Below are positions 7,227-14,531 of a stretch of 27,250 nucleotides of DNA, in pieces. Source of the stretch: Succinatimonas sp. UBA6849 (GTDB lineage Bacteria > Pseudomonadota > Gammaproteobacteria > Enterobacterales > Succinivibrionaceae). The notes under the pieces were generated by a model that worked only from the letters and a program-made list of their open reading frames with translations, made no database searches and was not told where the DNA came from. Position 1 is the stretch's first letter. The number at the start of each line of letters is the position of its first letter. Location: NCBI GenBank assembly GCA_002449335.1, contig DKDL01000062.1, positions 1 through 27,250 on the forward strand, read 5' to 3'. The translations under genes and the position numbers were made by a program.

Positions 7227-8948
7227 TTAATCTTTAACCTTAAAGTACTCTTTGTAACCGTTCAGATCTTCAGATAAGAGGTGATTCAATTCAATGTAAT
7301 CACCAAGCTTAGTCTTATAGTTCTTATCATCTTTATCCTTGTAGAAGAATCCTTTTGTTTCGACTCCTTCTTTGAATATTTCTGAAAATTCTGTAGCGCC
7401 CATTAGATTTTGGTTAGCTCTACCTCCCAAGCCTCTTTCAACATTGTCTTTTAATTTAGAGTAGTTTTCTAAGGCTTCTTTGACTCCTTTTCTGCATACA
7501 CTTAATGAATTTCTTAATGTTGATCGAGGTAGTTTCTCTAATACAGAAATGCCATTTTCTACAAAATGAGCAAGATTGTTGCCACTTAACAGCATTGGTT
7601 TAGCTGTAAGTTTTGAGCGGCCGTCTTCTGCTGTAAACAGATGAGCTCTAATGCTATCTAAATCATTTTCTGTATCATTGGTAATAACAATGTAATCCAT
7701 GCTACTTGGTCTTTCCATGCTACTTGGTCTGTTTTCCTTGCGAGCTGTAAGCTCTTTAGAATTTTTTACAAGCTCTTCAGCCAGATCAAATGCTTTTAAG
7801 AATGGATATCCTGTAGGGCAGACCACCATACCTACACCAACGGTAAGCTTGTCTTGTCCATTAGCATTTGGATTGTTTTTATTTTGCTCTATGAAAGCTT
7901 GATTTGAATAACGTTCGAACTCTTTTACGAATGCATCAATAAAATATAAAGCTAAATCAGCTCTGATCACGACTGTTACATCGTCACCACCTAACACTAA
8001 AGGTCTTGCTGGAACTAAGAGCTCACCTTTACTATCAGTTGAACGAGTGTGTTTTAGGCATTCAGATAAGCCCTTCTTGAATGCCGCTGTTGTTGTTTCC
8101 TTTACAGTATTCGAAAGAGCTGACATTGTTTTTATAACGTTGATTGCGTTTTGATATCTATCTTCAGATGATGATTGCTGTCCTGTCTTATCTTCATCAG
8201 TTTCTTTGTCACTTATATTTTTGAGTTCCTGTCTAAATCTTATACCAAGATCATTACCATCAATATTAATGAAGGCAACTTTTTCTGAACCACAGGCAAT
8301 TTCCTCTAGATCATCGGACCATCTTAAATTGGCTTTGTTATCTTTGTCAGGTTCGATTTCTCTTAATCTTTCTCTTGATTTTTCAAGTAATCTTTTAATT
8401 CTCTTGGTCTTTGAAGATAGTGAAATAATTTCACCACTAGAGTTTTTACCATAGCTTACTTTTCCGATAGCAGGTTCCCCGTCTAAAGGAGCTTCAGCGC
8501 AAATAGGAAGTAACTGCATACCAGTTGAGGTAGGGTATTTATTTCTTTGATCAGTGATCTTGTTTGAAAGTTTAAATTTAGCTTCGCGTATTCCTGATGA
8601 GGTAAATTCACATTCTTCCAAAGCACCGAAAATTGGAAGACCAGGAAAATCTGCTAAAAGTTTTAAACCAAAGTTTTGTAAAAACTCTCTGCCTTTAGCT
8701 TCACTAGGAAATAGCAAGTGCATTGCACCTGCATTTCTTTGCAGAGGTAAGATCTCGTCACCTACAGGTTTTCTTATTTCTTTTAGAACAGTTAGCTGTT
8801 TGCTTTTGGCAAAATCATCAAGATATTCTGCTGACAGAGATTCAATTAGTTCAGAACCTCCGATCATTTCCTTTAACTTACCTGTCGATAAAATATATTT
8901 TTGGATTCCACCTACTTCCAAAACTACATATCCAAATTTGTCTGACAT
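7227..8948 (-). CDS. cas10: Short HD-less Cas10, cyclic-oligoadenylate synthase of a type III system
   Basis: The 573-residue protein starts straight at the first palm domain (residues 1-40, with GGIQKYIL and GGSELIESLS). No N-terminal HD nuclease domain is present, so it probably lacks ssDNase activity. The first palm core has AFINIDGNDLG (D230, D233). The second has the active GGDD at residues 320-323 (VLGGDDVTVVI), as needed to make cyclic oligoadenylate from ATP. The zinc-finger cysteine pairs of many Cas10 proteins are not visible; the region around PICAEAPLDGEPA (148-160) looks like a remnant. A helical C-terminal domain follows. An 18-base tandem duplication encodes RPSSMERPSSMD (407-418). 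It is the second gene of the CRISPR block, 46 bases after the CARF nuclease gene, and is likely its signal source. Confidence 0.92.
   Translation of the reverse strand: MSDKFGYVVLEVGGIQKYILSTGKLKEMIGGSELIESLSAEYLDDFAKSKQLTVLKEIRKPVGDEILPLQRNAGAMHLLFPSEAKGREFLQNFGLKLLADFPGLPIFGALEECEFTSSGIREAKFKLSNKITDQRNKYPTSTGMQLLPICAEAPLDGEPAIGKVSYGKNSSGEIISLSSKTKRIKRLLEKSRERLREIEPDKDNKANLRWSDDLEEIACGSEKVAFINIDGNDLGIRFRQELKNISDKETDEDKTGQQSSSEDRYQNAINVIKTMSALSNTVKETTTAAFKKGLSECLKHTRSTDSKGELLVPARPLVLGGDDVTVVIRADLALYFIDAFVKEFERYSNQAFIEQNKNNPNANGQDKLTVGVGMVVCPTGYPFLKAFDLAEELVKNSKELTARKENRPSSMERPSSMDYIVITNDTENDLDSIRAHLFTAEDGRSKLTAKPMLLSGNNLAHFVENGISVLEKLPRSTLRNSLSVCRKGVKEALENYSKLKDNVERGLGGRANQNLMGATEFSEIFKEGVETKGFFYKDKDDKNYKTKLGDYIELNHLLSEDLNGYKEYFKVKD
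7697..7732. repeat. In-frame 18-bp tandem duplication inside cas10
   Basis: CCATGCTACTTGGTCTTT at 7697-7714 is repeated at 7715-7732, with only one differing base near the end of the second copy. On the coding strand it gives RPSSME followed by RPSSMD, so the frame is kept. It probably arose by replication slippage. Confidence 0.85.
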
Positions 8949-8994
8949 TTATATCCTCTTGAATTCATTTAGACTTGTTGTATTTGAGCTACGA

Positions 8995-11205
8995 TTATTG
9001 CTGTATTTTCTTTTTAGCTTTGTTTGTTGTTCTTACGCTTGAAGCTGCGAAATTAAGAGCCTCTGCTAGTTTGTCCGGATAACATAGTTCCTTTTTTGTT
9101 ATAACTGTTACAGATTTATCATTTGATGTCCTTATTTGTTTTATTTCTTCTTCGCCAAATTTTTTGTCTTCATCTGGTTCATCTAGATAACAAACTACAG
9201 GAATTACAAAGCGACCAATAGCCGAAGCCATATCCATTGCTTCTTCAGCAACTTCTTCTGGTTCAGGAGCATTATCAAAATGTTTTCCCATTTTGTACGA
9301 TTTACAAGAAATAAGGAATATAGAGTCTTTCCAAGTGCCTAACACGTCCATATCAATTCTAAAATTCTCTTCGTACTTTTTATTTTGCTTCTTTAGACGT
9401 GTCTTAATTTTTGAAATGTAGTCAGCTGAAAATGGAAGTCGTACTCTTGCGTGTACATGTTGGCAACCACAGTTAATAAGAGCTTGGGCTGTTAGCATTT
9501 CAAACCACTCACCACCATCAGTCCAGTCCATTGATAAGTTTTCATGCTCATTTTGTTTTAAAACAGCAATCTTCTCCTTTGTATTTCCGAACTTATCTTT
9601 TTTACTCTTTATTTTTAAACTAATTCCACCCGCACTTATATACCCATTTTTGAGATTCCACTCGATGCCAGTTTTAATGCAAATTCTCATTTGCTTTAAC
9701 AATTTGGTCAAAAATTGAGAATTATCTTTGACTTCTAAATCGTTTTGTTCTATAGCCTTTGCGTATTGTCTTATATCTCCATATTTAATTTCCAATATTG
9801 TTTGGCTGTCTCCAGCATATACTTTTCCATTTGAAACCTGTTTCCCATTGACACACTCAAGAATTGTTTTGTTTAATGTCCAGATTGGGCAGTTGTTTTT
9901 TGTTGCCCAAAATGTCATTGATGCATTTTGACCTTTAGTTCCAGGGGTTGTATTGACATGAATATTTGTAGTATTTTCAGCGCATTTAAGAAGTGAATTT
10001 ATGTTAGAAGCATCTATATCACTTTGCAGAATAGTTACAGTTAATTTATGAGCATCAATACCTGTTTTTTCAAAAAAGTTTTTGGCATTAAGTGCTGCTC
10101 CTTGAACATCAGCGCCTCCGGATGCCAAGAGAATTACATTCTTAATATTATGATTATAAAAGTGACTGTAAATTGCTTTTACAGTTGCAGATACATCTGT
10201 TCCAACAGCAACTATCAAAGTATCAGAATTTACTAGTGCAAGTTCTGCCTTACTGTTTAGATTTCTAGATACCTTATTTGAAAAGATACTATTTAATTCA
10301 TTTTTTAGATTTTCTTTTATTTGAGGATTATATAATTTGTCGCCAAACACTTTTAGTACATTGACTTTTCCTCCTGATTCTAACTTTACATGATCTCGTC
10401 TATTTTCATTTGGACATAGAACGTAGATTTTTCTGTCATATTGATTTTTAGTATCTTGTTTCGTTGCGCCAATTCTACATAGATTTCTTATTTCCTGAAG
10501 ATAATCATGCTCTTCTTTCTTTTTTTGTTCTTCTTCAAATTTTGATTCAGCTTTTTTGTGGTAGTATCTGTCACCCTTGAATGAAAGGAAGGATAATCTG
10601 TTACTGCCATCATTCCAAATTACATCATATTTTTCTCCATTTACCTCAACATTTGTTAAAGACCATTTTGGTAATTGAATTTTTTCTTCTTCTATGAATC
10701 TTGATAACTTTCCTTGAGGTGCTTTTTTGAAGTTGCTATCTATGTGCACCAATAGATCTTCTACTGAGTAAGGTTTAGGAAGAGGAAGTATTTCACATTC
10801 AAAATTGTTTTTTAATGAGAATATTTTCACAGAATCAGTATTAGAAACGATGGAATATGCATCTTTATTGAATAATTTTATTACTGCATGCGTGATAAAA
10901 AAGTTCATTCCTCCGTCAGAGTTTAAAATGATCTTTTCATACTTAGAGCACAGCGAGTCAAATACTTCTCTTACACTTCGCTCTTTCTCTGGCGGTATAA
11001 TTTCAATAGATGGATAACCATGCTCTTCTCCATAATTTTTTATTTCGATCGCATTTTTATTCGTTCTGTCTGTCGGCATGAGAATAATTTTATCTATATC
11101 GAATTTTGGAGTGTTATCAGAATTTTTTGCTTGTAAACAAGCTTCAAGTGGGTTTTGTACTCCAAGATTTTGCTGACCTACGAATGAAATGAATGTGTAT
11201 CCCAT
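8995..11205 (-). CDS. Two-CARF, PD-(D/E)XK nuclease effector (Can1/Card1-like, DUF1887 C-terminus)
   Basis: This 736-residue protein is the predicted ancillary effector. Residues 1-145 form a first CARF-like Rossmann unit (PTDRTNK near 45, NSDGGMNFF at 95-103). Residues 150-250 are a linker with a charged helix (KKAESKFEEEQKKKEEHDYL). Residues 325-445 form a second CARF with IVAVGTD and the signature NTTPGTKGQNASMTFWA. The C-terminal third is a DUF1887-type nuclease: GGEWFEML (E569), DMDVLGTW (D620) and LISCKSYK (K635) supply the PD-(D/E)XK residues. Card1/Can2 have one CARF and dimerise; Can1 carries two in one chain, as here. The known family role is cyclic-oligoadenylate-activated nucleic-acid cleavage. 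It leads the CRISPR block, ahead of cas10. The exact ligand and substrate cannot be read from the sequence. Confidence 0.85.
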   Translation of the reverse strand: MGYTFISFVGQQNLGVQNPLEACLQAKNSDNTPKFDIDKIILMPTDRTNKNAIEIKNYGEEHGYPSIEIIPPEKERSVREVFDSLCSKYEKIILNSDGGMNFFITHAVIKLFNKDAYSIVSNTDSVKIFSLKNNFECEILPLPKPYSVEDLLVHIDSNFKKAPQGKLSRFIEEEKIQLPKWSLTNVEVNGEKYDVIWNDGSNRLSFLSFKGDRYYHKKAESKFEEEQKKKEEHDYLQEIRNLCRIGATKQDTKNQYDRKIYVLCPNENRRDHVKLESGGKVNVLKVFGDKLYNPQIKENLKNELNSIFSNKVSRNLNSKAELALVNSDTLIVAVGTDVSATVKAIYSHFYNHNIKNVILLASGGADVQGAALNAKNFFEKTGIDAHKLTVTILQSDIDASNINSLLKCAENTTNIHVNTTPGTKGQNASMTFWATKNNCPIWTLNKTILECVNGKQVSNGKVYAGDSQTILEIKYGDIRQYAKAIEQNDLEVKDNSQFLTKLLKQMRICIKTGIEWNLKNGYISAGGISLKIKSKKDKFGNTKEKIAVLKQNEHENLSMDWTDGGEWFEMLTAQALINCGCQHVHARVRLPFSADYISKIKTRLKKQNKKYEENFRIDMDVLGTWKDSIFLISCKSYKMGKHFDNAPEPEEVAEEAMDMASAIGRFVIPVVCYLDEPDEDKKFGEEEIKQIRTSNDKSVTVITKKELCYPDKLAEALNFAASSVRTTNKAKKKIQQ

Positions 11206-11234
11206 GATTACCTCTAACCAAATTAACTACTGAC

Positions 11235-11247
11235 ATTCTATTAGAAT
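11235..11247. promoter_or_regulatory. Candidate operator palindrome upstream of the CARF nuclease gene
   Basis: ATTCTATTAGAAT is a perfect 13-base palindrome (6-bp arms, one central base), 30-42 bases before the start codon of the CARF nuclease gene. It lies where a promoter or repressor site would be expected in the 87-bp gap after the DUF1848 gene. AT richness makes a chance match possible. No convincing sigma70 or sigma54 promoter is seen in this gap. Confidence 0.3.
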
Positions 11248-11292
11248 ACAAAAAGTTGTTCTTTGAAATGAAACGTGTTTTTAGAATAAATT

Positions 11293-12426
11293 TTATGAGT
11301 TACTTATGGATGTAAAAGGAATAATACTCTCCGACAATTGCATGATTTTCTGTCTATTTTTAGCTACTACATCTTTTGAGGTATTGGCATAGCAGTAAAT
11401 ACATCCATGTGAACAGGTGTTGTACATACCAATATCTTTACTTACCATGCAACCACACTCTTTACGCTGACCTTTATCTTTCATTCTCTTAAAATCAAGA
11501 TTTGATTCAACTTCACCTGCATTAGCAACAGAATTACCTGTGTTTCCCTCAAGAGAAGCAAACAGATCAAGTTCACTTGCCTTTGGCTTTCTCTTTTTAT
11601 CAAATGAATGTAAATATTCAGTTAAGACTTTGTCATCAGAGAACAGCCTTTCCATTAACTCACCGTCAATGCAGCGGTTATGCTCAATTCCGTATTTCTC
11701 AAGGTCAAGATCTTCAGCGCAGGTAGCTAAAGTAAAATCCCATCCCTGCTCATGCCAGTGCTGCTGGATCTTTTTAAGGCCATCAGCTATTTCCTCTTTT
11801 TGAGCAAGTGACAACTCAGCTCTTAGAACATTGTCTCTAGTAAATAAGCCATTAGTTTCTTTTATAAGATTATTCTGTACCTTTCTGTAAGCTTCAACAT
11901 CAATAAAGCTAAAGACTAGCTTTGAGGTATAACCTTTTAATCTTTTTGAAAGATTCCAGATCTTGATTAAAAGATCACGAGCTGTAAGATTTGGAGTAAT
12001 AATTAAAGGATCAAATCTCCAGATGACTCTGTCTTTACCAATTCGGTTTGAGAGTTCCTTAAAGGTTTCTATTCTCTTTTCTAAAGAAGCTACATTAGGT
12101 TCAAAACCTTCTTTTTCATAATCATTGACTGTGAACTGAAAATAATAGTGAATACCCGTCCTATCAAGTTCATCTAAATAAGGCATTAAAGGACGAGGAT
12201 TTTTAGTCCAAAAGACAATTACTCTGGTCTTGTCATAAGACACATACATAGGAGTCTGGTTAAAAGGATTAACCCATACTGAGTATCCATCAGCTAATCT
12301 TTGCATGAACCATTTAGCAAAGAAAGCAGGTATATCAGTTGATCTGCTTGCTGAGACAATTACAGGATGGCTAGCAGGCACTTCAATTCCTGATTTTAAA
12401 ATGATGGTATCTTTTGAATCTGTCAT
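11293..12426 (-). CDS. DUF1848 family protein with C-terminal cysteine cluster
   Basis: The 377-residue protein matches the DUF1848 family. It has the opening VIVSASRSTDIPAFFAKWF, the VFWTKNPRPLM motif, the YYFQFTVNDY strand and a RFDPLIITPNL segment. Near the end it carries C324 and C326 (KECGCM) and a radical-SAM-like CX3CX2C, CSHGCIYCYAN (C338, C342, C345). This cysteine set suggests an iron-sulfur cluster, and the family is sometimes compared with radical SAM proteins. No enzymatic role is established that I know of. ATG at 12426 is preceded by AAGGATAAGG. It lies upstream of the CRISPR block on the same strand, with 87 bases between, so read-through into the nuclease gene is possible. 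A functional tie to CRISPR is not shown. Confidence 0.85.
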   Translation of the reverse strand: MTDSKDTIILKSGIEVPASHPVIVSASRSTDIPAFFAKWFMQRLADGYSVWVNPFNQTPMYVSYDKTRVIVFWTKNPRPLMPYLDELDRTGIHYYFQFTVNDYEKEGFEPNVASLEKRIETFKELSNRIGKDRVIWRFDPLIITPNLTARDLLIKIWNLSKRLKGYTSKLVFSFIDVEAYRKVQNNLIKETNGLFTRDNVLRAELSLAQKEEIADGLKKIQQHWHEQGWDFTLATCAEDLDLEKYGIEHNRCIDGELMERLFSDDKVLTEYLHSFDKKRKPKASELDLFASLEGNTGNSVANAGEVESNLDFKRMKDKGQRKECGCMVSKDIGMYNTCSHGCIYCYANTSKDVVAKNRQKIMQLSESIIPFTSISNS

Positions 12427-12526
12427 AACCTTATCCTTTAATCATGTGTTCTGTTTATCATGAGCTCTTTGTTAAGTAAGCAGTCTAAAGTAACTCTTTG
12501 TTCTGTAATTTAAAGCGCTTTGTAAA

Positions 12527-12567
12527 GCAGTTTGGTAAAAAGACTTTCAGTCCTTTTACAAAACTGC
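12527..12567. repeat. Strong 19-bp hairpin between the methyltransferase-like and DUF1848 genes
   Basis: GCAGTTTGGTAAAAAGACT and AGTCCTTTTACAAAACTGC form a 19-bp stem (two G-U pairs) with loop TTC. The right arm overlaps a 14-base palindrome, CTGCTCTAGAGCAG (12563-12576), and AAAGCGCTTT lies just left. On the minus strand no clear T run follows. It may be a terminator or attenuator, an RNA stability element, or a small repeat family member. Confidence 0.7.
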
Positions 12568-12618
12568 TCTAGAGCAGCCCTTGTAGCCTTTGTTGAAATC
12601 ATTATTTAGTTACTCCTT

Positions 12619-13863
12619 CTAGAAAGGTAAATCGTCGCAACTGCTATCAACAGCATACATATTCTGAAATTCTGATGCCATATAGCGGTTGATGTCTACG
12701 CGGCACTTAATTTTCTTACCACTTCTATAGTAGCCTGCAATATCCAAGTTTTGTGTGTGCTTATCGATCATATCAAGCTCTTTGCGCATTTTTTCAAACA
12801 TCTGTTCGTGACATAGCATGATGTAGGTCATGCAATCATCTCTTTCAGAGTTATATCCGTAGTTGTTATTAGTAGCAATAAAACTGCTTTGAGGAAAACA
12901 GCTTTCACGTGAGTCGTCACGGATCTCACTGTTTAAAGGGCAGTTGCAGCTGTTTAGCTCATCATCGAGCATGCGAGAGCATGGTCTTGGGTATACAAGT
13001 TTCATGTCATGCTCTTCTTGTGAGCACTTTATGAACTGTATTGCCTGATGAGTTAACATCCTGTTGGTAAAGCAGTCTTTTTGCAGAGTATAGGTACTGT
13101 CAGCAATGATGATAGCGCCGCGTTTGCTTAATGATCTAGCAAAGATCTCCATGAACACAGCGTAGGCATGGTTTGCAAATCCTGTGTAGAAGTTTTTGTT
13201 ATAGTTCATGTTTACCATGTTAAGCAGGGTAGAGCTCTTGATGATTTCACCAATGCCTTTAAAGCTGGTGATAAGATCAAATTTCTCATTACCTAAATAG
13301 TTCATGAGCTCGTTGTTACTTTTAGCAATAGCCATTGCGCTGGATGTATCATAGATATACTCAATCACATTAAGATTAAAGGTGGTGTTTTTAAACATAG
13401 GATCTGAATTTTCAAAGAGTCTTACCCAACGGGAAAAAAGCTCAAAAAATTGATCGATAGCAACTTCACTACCTTCGATTACAGTTATCTCAAAATTAGG
13501 GAGATGACGATGAGCCTCTTTATACATCTTACCTAAAGCAGTGATCGCACCAATAACATCTCCGCCGTTACCACAGAAGCAGGATAAAAGCTTAATGCAG
13601 TTATTAGAATTTAGAAATTCCTTTTTAACCTGTTCTTTTGACAAGAAGTCCATGGTGATGTACTCACATTCAGCAGCTGAGCGTGGTAAGTACTTTTCCA
13701 TATAGTCTAGCCACTGATTAGCTGTGTGGGTTAGGTTAAATTCAACCTCTCCAACATTAAGTTCAACTGGATAGGTGCCTTGAGCTTTAAAGTAATTTAA
13801 AGTTTCATTGATAGCAGCACATAAGCAATCGTCTACAACAACATTCTTTTTGAACTCGCACAT
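12619..13863 (-). CDS. Cysteine-rich protein with methyltransferase-like fold, function unknown
   Basis: I do not recognise a named family for this 414-residue protein. Its central part reads like a Rossmann SAM-dependent methyltransferase. CIKLLSCFCGNGGDVIGAI (89-107) resembles motif I. ITVIEGSEVAIDQF (126-139) has the acidic residue after strand 2. FDLITSFKGIGEII (195-208) fits the motif IV position, and KRGAIIIADSTY (247-258) fits a late strand. The canonical D/N-P-P-Y/F of nucleic-acid adenine methylases is absent. Over a dozen cysteines are spread along the chain, including a CxC-like group near residues 306-330 (NSCNCPL). The ATG at 13863 has AGGAGAAAG in front. A near-consensus sigma54 promoter lies 42-59 bases upstream. 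It may be the first gene of the minus-strand accessory unit that runs toward the CRISPR genes. Confidence 0.6.
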   Translation of the reverse strand: MCEFKKNVVVDDCLCAAINETLNYFKAQGTYPVELNVGEVEFNLTHTANQWLDYMEKYLPRSAAECEYITMDFLSKEQVKKEFLNSNNCIKLLSCFCGNGGDVIGAITALGKMYKEAHRHLPNFEITVIEGSEVAIDQFFELFSRWVRLFENSDPMFKNTTFNLNVIEYIYDTSSAMAIAKSNNELMNYLGNEKFDLITSFKGIGEIIKSSTLLNMVNMNYNKNFYTGFANHAYAVFMEIFARSLSKRGAIIIADSTYTLQKDCFTNRMLTHQAIQFIKCSQEEHDMKLVYPRPCSRMLDDELNSCNCPLNSEIRDDSRESCFPQSSFIATNNNYGYNSERDDCMTYIMLCHEQMFEKMRKELDMIDKHTQNLDIAGYYRSGKKIKCRVDINRYMASEFQNMYAVDSSCDDLPF

Positions 13864-13904
13864 AGTTACTTTCTCCTAGATGGTTTTCTTTGATGTAATG
13901 GTGT

Positions 13905-13922
13905 TATCAAAATCCGTGCCAG
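13905..13922 (-). promoter_or_regulatory. Near-consensus sigma54 promoter reading toward the methyltransferase-like gene
   Basis: On the minus strand CTGGCACGGATTTTGATA matches YTGGCACGrNNNTTGCW at every fixed position except one. The GC of the -12 element is GA, and that C is normally strongly conserved. The predicted start is about 30 bases before the 13863 start codon, a sensible leader length. Confidence 0.35.
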
Positions 13923-14015
13923 AAATTTTAACTATATGATTTATAAGAAATAATAGTTTTTGAAGAATTAAGCTTTATAAAAAAATATAATTATTTTAAT
14001 AAAATTTTAAAATAT

Positions 14016-14052
14016 TATAGTCAATTTCTTTAAAAAACTATAATTGATTATA
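14016..14052. repeat. Inverted repeat, candidate activator-binding (upstream enhancer) site
   Basis: TATAGTCAATT (14016-14026) and AATTGATTATA (14042-14052) are inverted copies with one mismatch, 26 bases centre to centre. They lie about 120-160 bases upstream of the rightward sigma54 promoter, the distance range typical for enhancer sites of AAA+ activators. The surrounding sequence is very AT-rich, so chance is a real alternative. Confidence 0.3.
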
Positions 14053-14172
14053 TAAATTTATAAAAATTAAGAATAACTAGTAGGTCTAAACAGGAGGCAA
14101 TTTTTATCTTCTAAAATAAAAATACTTTAATAACAATAAGTTAAATTAAATTTTGAAGTTAAATTTTAAAAG

Positions 14173-14189
14173 TTGGCACAGCAGTTGCT
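14173..14189 (+). promoter_or_regulatory. Sigma54 (-24/-12) promoter reading toward the small membrane-protein genes
   Basis: TTGGCACAGCAGTTGCT has the exact GG-N10-GC spacing and matches TGGCAC-N5-TTGCW fully; only the weakly conserved base after TGGCAC differs from the extended consensus. It is intergenic and correctly oriented. Transcription would begin near 14200, giving a leader of about 330 bases before the 14532 gene. Sigma54 promoters need an AAA+ activator; one with a CARF domain is encoded at the left end of this window. Confidence 0.65.
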
Positions 14190-14199
14190 GTAGTAAATA

Positions 14200-14531
14200 C
14201 GTAGCGAAGAATATTTCGTTTTATTGATTTGTTCTGAAGAGAAAATCTTCAGATTTGTGAAAAGAACGTTGAAAACAAAGACTTTTATAAAGTGACCGTG
14301 TAAGAGTTCTCATCTTATACAAAGTTACAAAGATTTTAGTTTTTTATAGTTCTTTTAAAAATTCATAACTGTACAGCTATGTCAGTTGTTGAATTAAAGA
14401 TTCTGTACTTGAAAGAGCATTTGAATCGTTGAGTTTTTACATGAAGTTGAAATGACTTGTGACAGTTTCAACTTTAAAAACTTAGCAAGTAACAACTAAA
14501 AAGATAAACAGATCAATAAAGGAGAACGAAT
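14200..14531 (+). ncRNA. Long structured leader or small RNA downstream of the sigma54 promoter
   Basis: The predicted transcript has several hairpins before the first start codon. They are TCTGAAGA/TCTTCAGA with a 5-base loop (about 14233-14253), GTGTAAGA/TCTTATAC (about 14298-14320), and a perfect 9-bp AAGTTGAAA/TTTCAACTT (14444-14452 and 14466-14474). A 17-codon frame, MSVVELKILYLKEHLNR, starts at 14379 without a clear ribosome site. It may be a regulatory leader, a processed RNA, or plain untranslated sequence. I match it to no known RNA family. Confidence 0.3.

Larger units (their letters stand above)
13864..14531. other. AT-rich divergent regulatory region and leader
   Basis: This 668-bp gap separates the leftward accessory/CRISPR genes from the rightward small-protein genes. 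It holds two oppositely directed sigma54-type promoters, a long imperfect inverted repeat (14016-14052), an 18-bp-spaced direct repeat AAGTTAAATT (14138-14147 and 14156-14165), and a structured leader after 14200. An AGGAGG at about 14090 has no start codon at usable distance. I see no long open frame and no CRISPR repeats here. Confidence 0.7.

Noticed and set aside
11206..11292. A sigma54 promoter directly before the CARF nuclease gene
   Set aside because: No GG-N10-GC pattern occurs on the minus strand in this gap.
14085..14110. AGGAGG suggesting a translation start in the divergent region
   Set aside because: No ATG, GTG or TTG lies at a usable distance, and stops follow at once.
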